Source of the DNA: PRDV01 sp963710865
Lineage (GTDB): Bacteria; Babelota; Babeliae; Babelales; Babelaceae
Length of the DNA stretch: 64,000 nt
Direction of reading: 5' to 3'
NCBI GenBank assembly: GCA_963710865.1
Contig: CAVQBR010000002.1
Coordinates: 124,001-188,000 of the forward strand
The position numbers and the translations under genes are program-made. This document shows positions 51,387 to 60,433 of the stretch, piece after piece; the stretch's first letter is position 1; the number at the start of each line of letters is the position of its first letter. The notes under the pieces were generated by a model. That model saw only the letters and a program-made list of their open reading frames with translations, did no database searches and was not told the origin of the DNA.

Positions 51387-52523
51387 ATGATAAAACCAGT
51401 AGAAACTCCCACACAAACTCACCCTAAAACATTGCTTGTAGGACTTCATACTCCGTACAACCCGCTTAAAAATATTCAATCCTACTATGACGAGTTTCTC
51501 AATTTAGTAAAGTCGAATGGCATTGAATATGATGAAGTCTATTTTGCCAAATTACGAGGCATAGATCCTGGCTATTTTCTGTCAAAAGGCAAGCTTGAAG
51601 AACTGATCGATCTTGTTAAAAAACATGACATCGAAGAAGTTATCTTCTCTGAGCCGTTAAGCCCCCAGCAAGAACGTAACCTCTCCGAAATGCTTCACTG
51701 CAAAATATTTGATCGGACCCAGCTCATTCTCGAAATCTTCGAAAAAGGTGCACAATCGGCAGAAGGTAAAACACAAGTAGAGCTTGCAATGCTTCAACAT
51801 CGCAAGTCGCGCCTTGCTGGCCGTGGTATTCATATGGCTCAGCAAGCTGGCCGTATCGGAACCCGTGGTCCTGGTGAGACGCAAAAAGAAAAGGAGTTAC
51901 AACATATTGAACGCAGCATGAACAAACTCAAACGAGAGCTCGTTCAACTTGCAAAAACCAGAGAAACTCAACGAAAGAAAAGGCTCACTGCCAAGATTCC
52001 TCACATTTGCATTATTGGATACACTAACGCCGGCAAATCGACCATATTAAATGCGCTTACCCATAGTCATGTACTCGCTGAGAACAGACTCTTTGCCACC
52101 TTAGATACCACAACACGGGAACTCTTTATCGATGGCAAGAAAAAAGGGGTCATTTCTGATACGGTAGGATTTATACAGCAGCTACCCCACAATTTAATCG
52201 AAGCATTTAAATCAACGCTTACTGAGCTTCAACATGCGGACCTCTTATTGCACGTCGTTGATTGCTCAGACCTCAATTGGGAATCTCATATCCACGTTGT
52301 TTTAGAAATACTGAAAGAGCTCGATGTTGATAAGCAAACGCTCTACGTATTTAACAAAGCTGATAAACTGGAAGAAGCACAACCGTTAGATACAGCGTTT
52401 CAAAAGTATCAACCTCAAATCTTTGTATCTGCACTCTCAAAAGAAGGACTTGAGCCACTTATTGAATTTATACGAAATTGGAGCCCCGAAGCTAGAAGTG
52501 ATGAGGGAGATCACACGAGTTAA
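51387..52523 (+). CDS. hflX: GTPase HflX
   Basis: HflX is a ribosome-splitting GTPase of the stress response. I start at 51387 (MIKPVETPTQTHPK). The frame is open from 51273, but that would overlap the ffh start. The 378-residue product has the N-terminal glycine-rich HflX domain (SKGKLEEL, QLILEIFEKGAQSAEGKTQVELAML), the linker RGPGETQKEKELQ, then G1 GYTNAGKSTILNAL, G3 DTVGFIQQLPHNLIEAF and G4 NKAD. Length is on the short side but normal. Confidence 0.95.
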   Translation: MIKPVETPTQTHPKTLLVGLHTPYNPLKNIQSYYDEFLNLVKSNGIEYDEVYFAKLRGIDPGYFLSKGKLEELIDLVKKHDIEEVIFSEPLSPQQERNLSEMLHCKIFDRTQLILEIFEKGAQSAEGKTQVELAMLQHRKSRLAGRGIHMAQQAGRIGTRGPGETQKEKELQHIERSMNKLKRELVQLAKTRETQRKKRLTAKIPHICIIGYTNAGKSTILNALTHSHVLAENRLFATLDTTTRELFIDGKKKGVISDTVGFIQQLPHNLIEAFKSTLTELQHADLLLHVVDCSDLNWESHIHVVLEILKELDVDKQTLYVFNKADKLEEAQPLDTAFQKYQPQIFVSALSKEGLEPLIEFIRNWSPEARSDEGDHTS

Positions 52524-52589
52524 TCAATGGAGCATTGAAGAGAAACTTGTTGGTGCAAAAAACAGTCACTAAAAAAAGGAAATGGCGTT

Positions 52590-53744
52590 ATGCAGAAAGT
52601 TATTAGGTATTATCTCATTCTCATGGCCATCTACAGCCTTAATAGCACCATAACGATGGCTGCTGAATTAGTAGAAGCTCAGCCCCTATCTGAAGAAAGC
52701 ATCCTCTATACGGAGATTCACCCTTTCTCACCAACCCCTTTTGATCATGTACCTAACTTTGTCTATGCAAATCCACCATACAAATTACACACGTGGAGTA
52801 ATGCAGATTTGAGAACCCTAAAAGGGGGTACAACGACATTTGCTTTGCAAGCAAACAGCATAGAAATAATGGTTAAAAAACTGCAGCAAGAAAATTGGGA
52901 AGGTATGCGTAAAGACTATAATACTGAGTGTACCAGATTGCGGGAAGCTTATGACTGGATCCATTCAATAGGCCTAATTGAAGAATACTTGTGCTATAAT
53001 CAATTATCTATTGAACAACTCAAAGCAGTCAATGGAAGGTTAAACCGATTAACAGATAAAACAAATGGCGCTTTTCGCGATAGTCCTAATACTTGGAATC
53101 TCAGGCCACTAACTAAGGCAGAAAATCGCCTAAAAACATTTGCAATGTTTCATTTTTGGAAAGTCAACAATACAACCTATGAGGGCTTAGTACGTTTCAA
53201 AACATTCTTTAAAGTTAAGAACGGTCATCATATAGGGACTTCTGGGATGAAAGACTTCTTTACGATATGCAACTATGAGGAGGGTTCTCAAAATTTTGAT
53301 ATCAAAGAAGTTGATCAATGGGAACGTGAAGCGATGGACGATCCCTCCTACGAAAAAGGCTATATTGATTTAAAAGCTTGGTTTTTCAGGAGAGTCCATC
53401 TTTTTACTCGGCCAGAAAATATCGCATCTAGCTTACTACATGGATTAGAAACCTTGCAGAACACGAGAATGCATCCAATTAAAGCAGCCGCTTATATTTG
53501 GCTTCAAATCGTCCGCATTCATCCCTGGAGCGGTGCACATAAAAGAACCGGAAAAGCCATAGCCAGTTGGGTACTTTTACAAAATGGCTACTTACCACCC
53601 CTTATTCAAGAAAAAGATATAGCGAACTATGACAAGATTCTCATTGATAGTTTGAATCCAGAAAACGGAGATGAGCTCTTTACCAATTATATTGCTCGGT
53701 TAATTAATGAAACACAAGAAATGTATCAAGGCCGCACGCTCTAA
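52590..53744 (+). CDS. Secreted Fic-fold protein with altered catalytic motif, copy 1 (384 aa)
   Basis: A signal peptide (MQKVIRYYLILMAIYSLNSTITMA) predicts export. The C-terminal third carries the Fic helix pair: MHPIKAAAYIWLQIVRIHPW then SGAHKRTGKAIASWVLLQNGYLPPLI. Compared with HxFx(D/E)GNGRxxR, the His (H311) and Arg are kept, the phenylalanine is Trp, the acidic residue is Gly and the Asn is His. The HKRT reading is closer to Doc-type Fic proteins (NKRT). Loss of the acidic residue may reduce or change activity. A paralogue follows 9 bases downstream. An AAAAGGA site precedes the ATG. Confidence 0.82.
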   Translation: MQKVIRYYLILMAIYSLNSTITMAAELVEAQPLSEESILYTEIHPFSPTPFDHVPNFVYANPPYKLHTWSNADLRTLKGGTTTFALQANSIEIMVKKLQQENWEGMRKDYNTECTRLREAYDWIHSIGLIEEYLCYNQLSIEQLKAVNGRLNRLTDKTNGAFRDSPNTWNLRPLTKAENRLKTFAMFHFWKVNNTTYEGLVRFKTFFKVKNGHHIGTSGMKDFFTICNYEEGSQNFDIKEVDQWEREAMDDPSYEKGYIDLKAWFFRRVHLFTRPENIASSLLHGLETLQNTRMHPIKAAAYIWLQIVRIHPWSGAHKRTGKAIASWVLLQNGYLPPLIQEKDIANYDKILIDSLNPENGDELFTNYIARLINETQEMYQGRTL

Positions 53745-53753
53745 AAGGAAGCC

Positions 53754-54974
53754 ATGAACACAGTTATTCGTTTTTGTATCAATTTAACCCTTACGTACTT
53801 CCTTAGTAGCGCCTCCTTAATAAAGGCTGCACAATTGGCTGATGTACTCCCCTCACCTGAAGAACGCATCCTCTATACCGAGGTTCAGCCTATCTCGCCA
53901 ACCCCTTTTGATCACGTACCAAACATTGTATATGCAAATTCCCTCTACAAATTACATTGGTGGAGCGACGCAGACGTGAGAACGTTAAAACAAGGTGCTG
54001 TCATATTTGCGCAGCAAGCAGATAACATAGAGATGATGGTTAAGAAGCTGCAAGAAGAGCAATGGAAAGGCATGACCGAAGATTATAGTACCGAGTGTAC
54101 TAGATTGCGAGAAACATATGATTGGATACATGCGATGAGATTGATTGAAGAGTATTTAGGGTGTAATCAATTATCTCTTGATCAAGTAAAACAGGTCAAT
54201 GCACGATTAACGCGTTTAACAAATCGAACAGAAGGACAATTTCGAGCTGATCCAATTTTCTGGTCGTTCAAAGAGTTGAGTGATGGAGAACATTTCTTTC
54301 TAGACTATATCGAGAGAAACACAAAGAAGAACTATATCACAATTTTCCGCAGCATGCCCCATTCAAGAAAGTTTTGTAAATCAAGCGAAGGCATAAGAAA
54401 TAACAAAGACCAGTATCTAAGAGTTAAGGATAAAAACTTCATCGATGTTAATTCAATTAAAGAACTACTTCGGACAGCAACCGATTTGAAAATACGTGAT
54501 CAAAGTACCAAGAAGCCTATCATATTCGATAGCGAAGAAGTTGATATGTGGGAGCGTGAAGCCCAAGAATATCCAAATTATCAAAAGGGCTTTATTGATT
54601 GGAATACTTGGCTAAAACGAAGAATTCATTATTTTTATGAATCAAGTATTATTGAAATTTCTCTACAAGATGCCCTCGATAACATAAACAAGAATAACAT
54701 GCACCCTATACAAGCAGCGGCGCATATTTGGCTTCGTATTGTTCGCATACATCCATGGGATGCTGGACATAAAAGAACTGGCAAAGCACTGGCTAGTTGG
54801 ATACTCTTACGCAATGGTTATTTACCTCCCCTTATTACAGAAGCAGACTTAACAGAGTTTAGACGAACACTCGCGGCAAGCTTGGATGAGGAGAAAGGCG
54901 ATGAGCTCTTCACGAAACTGCTTGCGAGATTGATTACGGAAACACAAGAAAAATTTCGAGGACAGACAATCTAA
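53754..54974 (+). CDS. Secreted Fic-fold protein with altered catalytic motif, copy 2 (406 aa)
   Basis: This is a tandem duplicate of the preceding gene. The first ~140 residues are nearly parallel (TPFDHVPNIVYANSLYKLHWW versus TPFDHVPNFVYANPPYKLHTW); the middle is more diverged with an insertion. The signal peptide is MNTVIRFCINLTLTYFLSSASLIKA. The Fic motif here is IRIHPWDAGHKRTGKA-like, with His333 and Arg kept, an Asp one position earlier than usual, and His in place of Asn. An AAAGGAAG site precedes the ATG. Both copies end in a similar helix (LLARLITETQEKFRGQ). Confidence 0.82.
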   Translation: MNTVIRFCINLTLTYFLSSASLIKAAQLADVLPSPEERILYTEVQPISPTPFDHVPNIVYANSLYKLHWWSDADVRTLKQGAVIFAQQADNIEMMVKKLQEEQWKGMTEDYSTECTRLRETYDWIHAMRLIEEYLGCNQLSLDQVKQVNARLTRLTNRTEGQFRADPIFWSFKELSDGEHFFLDYIERNTKKNYITIFRSMPHSRKFCKSSEGIRNNKDQYLRVKDKNFIDVNSIKELLRTATDLKIRDQSTKKPIIFDSEEVDMWEREAQEYPNYQKGFIDWNTWLKRRIHYFYESSIIEISLQDALDNINKNNMHPIQAAAHIWLRIVRIHPWDAGHKRTGKALASWILLRNGYLPPLITEADLTEFRRTLAASLDEEKGDELFTKLLARLITETQEKFRGQTI

Positions 54975-54988
54975 ATGGATTATTATTA

Positions 54989-55852
54989 ATGCCAACCTAT
55001 TTTCATTCAAATCCATTTACCGAGAGAATCGAAACGGGCGATAATACCCCCACTGAGGCTGTACTCAAACTTGCAATACTTACCGGAATTGAAGCAACCG
55101 ATTGGAACGATCTCATATCGGCCACTCAACAAATCTGGTGTAGACCTCAAGGCTCAGAACGATCTGAATTGGCACCTATTTTTACTGACAAGCTTGAAGA
55201 ATGTATGGAATTGTTTAACCTCCTTGGGCTTTGCAACGACGTATACCCACGAAGCAGAAACTTTAAATATGGCTTAGTCCTTGGTTCAACGGCAAAACAG
55301 ATGGCTGAACGCTTAGACTTTCTTGAAAAGCTCATAGCAAGCGAGGCAATGATTGTTGAAAAATTAGTCCTACTTGCTGGAGCACGAGAACTCTGGACCG
55401 AAGACTACGAGTATCTTGAACAAGTCATAACTAATACGCAAGACTGCAAAACAGAAGCCGATGCTCTCTCAGCATTACTTAAAAATACTTCTTCATTCCC
55501 ACGATTAAAAGAACTCCCCATCGCTCTCATAGATTCGCAAGCAGAAGCCGGAGATAGCCGACCTCGCACAATTAATACGGTACGAGACTGGATTGCTACC
55601 CAGCCCTTGCCAGGCGCTTGTATCGCACTATCTACAAATCCCTACATCCCCTATCAAGATTTAACGCTGCGTACAGCTCTAGATTCTCGCTTTACCCTCG
55701 AAACCTGTGGCCCGGTTGATCAAGAAGATAGAGCCTCAGCAGCATTATGCTTCGATTCTCTTGCTCGCTGGATATGGCAGCATGATAAGTGGAAAAAAGA
55801 GTTACAAAGCGGCCCGCTAGAACATCAAAATTCTAATGATTGTTGTACATAA
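54989..55852 (+). CDS. DUF218 (SanA/YdcF-like) domain protein, tentative (287 aa)
   Basis: The middle of the protein has features of the YdcF/SanA/ElyC fold: FKYGLVLGSTAKQMAERLDFLEKLI, then KLVLLAGARELW (an sGG-like turn), TEADALSALL, and RTINTVRDWIATQPL followed by ACIALSTNPYIPYQDLTLRTAL, which fits the nT...N and V-T-s-x-xH-..-R pattern of the family. The family's role in envelope or cofactor metabolism is poorly known. No signal peptide is visible, unlike the neighbours. It starts 14 bases after the second Fic gene and is probably in its operon. The family call is moderate. Confidence 0.55.
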   Translation: MPTYFHSNPFTERIETGDNTPTEAVLKLAILTGIEATDWNDLISATQQIWCRPQGSERSELAPIFTDKLEECMELFNLLGLCNDVYPRSRNFKYGLVLGSTAKQMAERLDFLEKLIASEAMIVEKLVLLAGARELWTEDYEYLEQVITNTQDCKTEADALSALLKNTSSFPRLKELPIALIDSQAEAGDSRPRTINTVRDWIATQPLPGACIALSTNPYIPYQDLTLRTALDSRFTLETCGPVDQEDRASAALCFDSLARWIWQHDKWKKELQSGPLEHQNSNDCCT

Positions 55853-56029
55853 ATCTGAGAATCATTAAAAGCTTATCGCTACTCGACAAATTCAACTTTT
55901 AATGTAAAACTTTTCCAAGAAGGGATGCGTTAGGTAAAATAATTAGGTCCAGCTAGCAATCCTGGCCTTAGATGCTGCTAACAAAAAACTCATGGACGCA
56001 ACGATATATCAAACAGCCTAAGGAAACCG

Positions 56030-56629
56030 ATGCCTCTTGATACTCCTACTACAATCACTTTTGTCTCAGGAAATAGTTATAAATACGAAGAGGTACGGCG
56101 CTATCTATCTGAATTTGACCCGACCCTTGTTGTAGAACAGGCAACTGTAGACCTTCCTGAATATCAGACCCTTGATATTCGTAGCATCGCCCTCGCAAAA
56201 GCAGAAGAAACATGGCGCCTCTTACAAAAACCCGTACTTATAGACGACAGTGGCCTCTATCTTGAACGTTACCATAACTTTCCAGGCCCCCTTATAAAGA
56301 ACGTATTACAGGGCATCGGCCTCGAAGGATTTTGGCTCTTAGCCAAAGACGATCCGCGTGCTACCTACTTAAGTTGTCTCGCTTATTACTATGCTCCCCA
56401 TACCTACAAACTTTTTGAGGGAACCTGCTCCGGTACTATTATACAAGCGACAGAAAACAAAAAAACTAAACGGATGCCCTTTGGTGATACAACCTCCCTA
56501 TTCATCCCTGAAGGCAGCTCTCAATCTTTCTCGCAACTACAAGGAACTGAGTTCGAACGTACCATCAATCCACGGCGTAAAGCAGTAGCATGTTTTGCCC
56601 ACTGGCTAAGGAATCACGATGAAATATAA
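56030..56629 (+). CDS. HAM1/RdgB-like NTP pyrophosphatase, copy 1 (199 aa)
   Basis: HAM1/RdgB enzymes hydrolyse non-canonical purine NTPs such as dITP and XTP. The product has FVSGNSYKYEEVRRYL (SGNxxK phosphate-binding motif), LIDDSGLYLERYHNFPGPLIK (DDSGL, catalytic Asp pair) and FEGTCSGTI. The usual base-recognition SHR motif is replaced by NPRRKA near the C-terminus, and the FGxDPIF region reads MPFGDTTSLFIPEG. It therefore keeps the chemistry but probably has altered base specificity. The next gene is a paralogue overlapping by 11 bases. Confidence 0.85.
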   Translation: MPLDTPTTITFVSGNSYKYEEVRRYLSEFDPTLVVEQATVDLPEYQTLDIRSIALAKAEETWRLLQKPVLIDDSGLYLERYHNFPGPLIKNVLQGIGLEGFWLLAKDDPRATYLSCLAYYYAPHTYKLFEGTCSGTIIQATENKKTKRMPFGDTTSLFIPEGSSQSFSQLQGTEFERTINPRRKAVACFAHWLRNHDEI

Positions 56630-57224
56630 GCTCAACGAAAAGTCAGCAGCCTTGACAATCACTTTTGTCACCGGCAATACCGACAAGTTCACCGAGGTAA
56701 AGCGTTACCTTACTGAGGTCGCACCAACTATTATTCTCGAACAGGTAGCTCTCGATCTTCCTGAATATCAAAGTCTTGATATTCATGCCATCGCACTCGC
56801 AAAAGCAGAAGAAGCCTGGCGCCTCTTGCAAAAGCCTGTACTTATAGACGATGGTGGTATCTATCTTGATCGGTATAACAACTTTCCAGGTCCCCTCATC
56901 AAATACGTATTACAGGGCATCGGTCTCGAAGGATTTTGGCTCTTGGCAAAGGATGATCCACGAGCTACTTTCTTAAGCTGCCTCGTCTATTATTATGCTC
57001 CTGATATCTATACCTATTTTGAAGGTACGTGCTCAGGTACTATTATACAACCAACGGGAATAACAACGCGAAAACAGTTGCCTTTCGGCGATATTTTCAT
57101 TCCACAGGGAGCTACGCAGACGCTTACTCAGCTTCAAGGAACTGAATTCGAGCGCTCTTGCCATCATAGACGTAAAGCAGTAGCATCGTTTGCACAATGG
57201 ATAGGAAATCATTATGGACAGTAA
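56619..57224 (+). CDS. HAM1/RdgB-like NTP pyrophosphatase, copy 2 (201 aa)
   Basis: A paralogue of the preceding gene with the same order of motifs: FVTGNTDKFTEVKRYL, LIDDGGIYLDRYNNFPGPLIKYVLQ (DDGG instead of DDSG) and FEGTCSGTI. The C-terminal base-recognition motif is CHHRRKA, closer to SHR than in copy 1. The two copies share long identical stretches (QGIGLEGFWLLAKDDPRAT), so the duplication is fairly recent or under strong constraint. It overlaps the MazG-like gene by 11 bases, implying a translationally coupled cassette. Confidence 0.85.
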   Translation: MKYKLNEKSAALTITFVTGNTDKFTEVKRYLTEVAPTIILEQVALDLPEYQSLDIHAIALAKAEEAWRLLQKPVLIDDGGIYLDRYNNFPGPLIKYVLQGIGLEGFWLLAKDDPRATFLSCLVYYYAPDIYTYFEGTCSGTIIQPTGITTRKQLPFGDIFIPQGATQTLTQLQGTEFERSCHHRRKAVASFAQWIGNHYGQ

Positions 57225-57543
57225 AGTTACTATCGCACAGCTTAAAGAGGTCTTTAGAAACTTCTCCGCAGAGCGAAACTGGGACAAGCTCAGTTCACCC
57301 AAAGATTTGAGTATGGATATCGTATCAGAAGCAGCTGAACTTATGGATCTGTTTCTCTATACACCGGAACAAGAGCTCGCACAAAAAGTACAAGCTCATC
57401 GCCAAGAGATAGAAAACGAGGTAGCAGATATAGCTTTTGCTCTCTTAAACTTTTGTTCTACGCTCGATATTGATCTTAGCAATGCTATTGAACATAAGCT
57501 CCGACTTACTGCAAAGAAGCATCCGCCGATAAAGTCACTCTAA
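57214..57543 (+). CDS. MazG-like nucleotide pyrophosphohydrolase (109 aa)
   Basis: The short MazG-like (dCTP pyrophosphatase/RS21-C6 type) fold hydrolyses NTPs or dNTPs to monophosphates. The product shows the metal-binding pattern SEAAELMDLFLYTPEQEL (E-x3-E type) followed by EIENEVADIAFALLNFC (E-x3-D), then LDIDLSNAIEHKLRL. The Mg-binding acidic residues are therefore present. It is the last gene of a three-gene overlapping cassette with two HAM1-like enzymes, pointing to nucleotide pool cleaning. Confidence 0.85.
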   Translation: MDSKVTIAQLKEVFRNFSAERNWDKLSSPKDLSMDIVSEAAELMDLFLYTPEQELAQKVQAHRQEIENEVADIAFALLNFCSTLDIDLSNAIEHKLRLTAKKHPPIKSL

Positions 57544-57713
57544 GATTCAAATCTATGCATTAACAAAGGTCTTTGGCATAGCCACTTTCTTCAGCTCGCA
57601 CCAGATATACCTCATTGGAATCTGGAAGAACCCCTTTATTTTAACCAATTTTTTTCTCCAGTTTTTTGGTACACTCTCTTTTAGAGAAAAAAAATATGGC
57701 ACGGAGGAATCAC

Positions 57714-58054
57714 ATGAAACTTGTACGCACCAAAATTTCTATGGCTGAACTGAGAGAAATGTCCCAAAAAATGGAACAACCTTTTGTGAAAGCTGTTGTG
57801 GATATCGAGCAGGCAATTATGGTTGTAGATGCTATGCTGCGTGCAGATCAAGAGGAATTACTACTAGAAGAGCACGAATCTAAGCCGAAGACCTCTGGTG
57901 TATTAACCTCTACCCAGAAAAATACCCCGATGAAAGTTGGATTGAGCATACAACTTTTCTTAATATTAGGCCTGGCAATGAAAGCTTATATATTGAAGAT
58001 CCCAAAATACGAGAAAAAATAAAAGTCATTGTCAGCACGCTAACTACACTCTAA
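57714..58054 (+). pseudogene. DUF5674 family gene with a one-base frameshift
   Basis: From the ATG at 57714, after a GGAGG site, the frame reads MKLVRTKISMAELREMSQKM, then VKAVVDIEQAIMVVDAMLRADQEELLLEEHES as in DUF5674 proteins. Near 57882 the reading must shift to give AEDLWCINLYPEKYPDESWIE and then LNIRPGNESLYIEDPKIREKIK, ending at the stop at 58052-58054. Adding back one A in TCTAAG restores the frame. Without the shift the frame ends at 58022 in unrelated sequence. The family is unannotated in function. A sequencing error cannot be excluded. Confidence 0.75.
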
Positions 58055-58184
58055 CCTTTTAGCTAAAGCCGAGAACTGCTCACAATAAAACTACCGCAAG
58101 CTTGTACAGAAGTAGTTTATACAGAACATCTATGGACTAGCTATTGAAAAACAACCATATGCTTAATTCCGCAAAGGAGTCCAA

Positions 58185-58712
58185 ATGACTCATAAAGGTA
58201 ACCTGACTCTGGAAATTCTTCAAAAAGACGATCTGCCAGAAATTATCCAGACGTTCGCTTTTCCCTGGACATCGCCAGAGGAAACACAATCAAAATGGCA
58301 AAGCTACTATGCTGAACAACAAACAAAGGTGCGGACCGTCTGCGTTGCTAAGATTGATGAAGAACTCATTGGTTATGGCAGCTTAGTAAGAAATTCACAC
58401 TACTCTGAGTTTAAGAACAACAGTATTCCTGAGATAAACGATGTATGGATTTCGCTCGAGCAGCGAGGCAAGGGATTTGGTAAAAAGATAATTCAATATC
58501 TTGAAGCAATGGCTCGCCGAGAGCACTACCAGCAGATTGGCATCGGCGTAGGATTGTATCACGATTATGGGCGAGCCCAAAAGCTCTATGTTCAGTTGGG
58601 ATACATACCGGATGGGAAGGGAGTAACCTACAAGTATCTACCCGTTGTGGCCGGTGCATCCTATCCATTGGACGATGATCTTGTTCTCTGGCTCAAAAAG
58701 GATCTGCCATAA
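58185..58712 (+). CDS. GNAT-family N-acetyltransferase (175 aa)
   Basis: GNAT enzymes transfer acetyl groups from acetyl-CoA to amines. The product has the conserved motif A region: INDVWISLEQRGKGFGKKIIQYLEAMARRE (R/Q-x-x-G-x-G/A, residues about 86-115), then GVGLYHDYGRAQKLYVQLGYIPDGKG (motif B and the substrate end). An AAAGGAG site precedes the ATG. The substrate is not identifiable. It stands between a pseudogene and the AAA-ATPase on the other strand. Confidence 0.88.
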   Translation: MTHKGNLTLEILQKDDLPEIIQTFAFPWTSPEETQSKWQSYYAEQQTKVRTVCVAKIDEELIGYGSLVRNSHYSEFKNNSIPEINDVWISLEQRGKGFGKKIIQYLEAMARREHYQQIGIGVGLYHDYGRAQKLYVQLGYIPDGKGVTYKYLPVVAGASYPLDDDLVLWLKKDLP

Positions 58713-58724
58713 ATCGGTTCTCAT

Positions 58725-60287
58725 CTACAACGTCCACACAGAAATCTCTTTAGATTCGTAAGTCAGCCGCTCATGGGAAATTTTCTCATCCCATGACTTT
58801 GTCGCATCTCTATCAAAAATGACAAGATGGCCTTCTGTTGCTCCTGATGAGTCCATATAGCAGGCAGTTTGCTCCAGACCTTTAGCTAAGGTATCTTCCC
58901 CATATTTCATCTTAAGTTCGATGACAATCTTCTGCTGTTTCCATGCAATAAGCAAATCAACCCGCTTTTTACCTAGGGCATATTCCCGATGAATAGTTCC
59001 ACCAGCATTAATCACTCGTTGCAAAAAAGCCATCATCAGAATGTGAGGCCCTGAGTCTTTGTAGCTAAAATCTTGCAACCAGACTTGGGAGTTTTCCCGA
59101 AAGAACTGCGTAAAAGCCATAAGAAGCTTCGACATATCGATCGAACCATCAGCACGCTGATAGGTAGGAGCGCTTTCTGTGATACTTTTTTGAAATGGGG
59201 TACCCAAAACAACTGGTATTATCTCTTTGTAAATAGGATTTGCTATTTGGAAATTTTCAGAAGTTGCAGAAATCAACCCTAAGTCGATGACATATTGTAT
59301 GTCATCTGGGATAAATTCTGGCTTTATGACCGATCCATGAATAATGGAATCGATAACTTCACGCACGCGCGGCTCTTGAAGTTTTTCAACCAGTGAATCA
59401 ATATGTGTATCTCGTCGTCTGATAAGGATAGCTTTAGCCTGCTCAATAACCTCTTTGGTAATAGGCTTAGATCTATCGAGAACCAACGAAAAACAGGCTT
59501 CTTGAGCCAATGCGTTGACCAGCCAGGGCTGGCCCTGAGTAACACAATTCGCATAGGCAAGGGCTTCCTCAGTAAATATCTGTCCCGTTTCATGGGTATG
59601 CTGCAGATAAAGCTCTGAAACTTCTTTGAGTGTAAAATTAGAGAGTGTGAGTGATACCGCCTTTATGTTGAAGGGGCTACTAGTAGAAACATAGTGATGC
59701 GCCGACTTCGACCACACCCTGTAGTCCCGCAGATCACGCAATCCAATGAGACAAAGGGACTGGGGAAAGTTCCCAGGCCTTCCATCAAAGCCAGCACGAA
59801 TTTGATTCAATACAGAAAGTAACGCATCTCCAACCAATGAATCTATCTCATCGATAAACAGAACGACCGGGAGAGGTGACAGCTGGGCCCAATATTCTAA
59901 AGCTTCGCGAAACACATTAACAGAAACCCGCTGTGATTTAAGTAAGCCATCTAACTTTTGTAACAACTCATGTTCTGCACCAAATCTTCTTGCCAGTGCA
60001 CCTCTGAAGATCCCAACGATAGTTAAGAGGGTTTCTTTGACGTCATCTCTCACAACAGATGCATCTTCAACAGTAATAAAGAGTGCATTATAGGTATTTT
60101 GCTCTTGAAGGTATCTAACAAATTGATTGATTGCGGTAGTTTTTCCACTCTGCCGCGGAGCGTGCAATACAAAGTAATACATCCGATCTACAAAAGTGAG
60201 CAGCATCTTTCTGTCAAGCCTCTGTGGCAGAAAATAATGAATTTCCTCCCGAATGGGGCCTGCAATACAAAAAGTTTTTTTAGCCAC
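58725..60287 (-). CDS. AAA-ATPase with C-terminal PD-(D/E)XK nuclease-like domain (520 aa)
   Basis: The N-terminal half is a STAND/Orc-like AAA ATPase: Walker A APRQSGKTT at residues 43-51 (an Ala replaces the usual first Gly), Walker B LPVVLFIDEID near 140-148, and LCLIGLRDLRDYR as the sensor strand. The last ~100 residues form a PD-(D/E)XK fold: REYALGKKRVDLLIAWKQQKIVIELKMKYGEDTL, with D of VDLLI and E-x-K of IELK as the active-site residues. The whole family is common in bacteria of host-associated lineages; its function is unproved, with mobile or defence roles suggested. A decayed relative lies at 23888-24175. It is divergent from the helicase gene. Confidence 0.85.
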   Translation of the reverse strand: MAKKTFCIAGPIREEIHYFLPQRLDRKMLLTFVDRMYYFVLHAPRQSGKTTAINQFVRYLQEQNTYNALFITVEDASVVRDDVKETLLTIVGIFRGALARRFGAEHELLQKLDGLLKSQRVSVNVFREALEYWAQLSPLPVVLFIDEIDSLVGDALLSVLNQIRAGFDGRPGNFPQSLCLIGLRDLRDYRVWSKSAHHYVSTSSPFNIKAVSLTLSNFTLKEVSELYLQHTHETGQIFTEEALAYANCVTQGQPWLVNALAQEACFSLVLDRSKPITKEVIEQAKAILIRRRDTHIDSLVEKLQEPRVREVIDSIIHGSVIKPEFIPDDIQYVIDLGLISATSENFQIANPIYKEIIPVVLGTPFQKSITESAPTYQRADGSIDMSKLLMAFTQFFRENSQVWLQDFSYKDSGPHILMMAFLQRVINAGGTIHREYALGKKRVDLLIAWKQQKIVIELKMKYGEDTLAKGLEQTACYMDSSGATEGHLVIFDRDATKSWDEKISHERLTYESKEISVWTL

Positions 60288-60433
60288 TCTTGCACCTTCT
60301 CAAAGTTTCCTTATCACTAGCTTAAGCAAGGGCGCTGAATAAGTCCAGAACACACAGACGATTTGCCTAAACGTAAGCTCTATAGTATCCTTAAAGAAGA
60401 AGATACTTTAAATCCTAAACGAAACTTTTCCCC

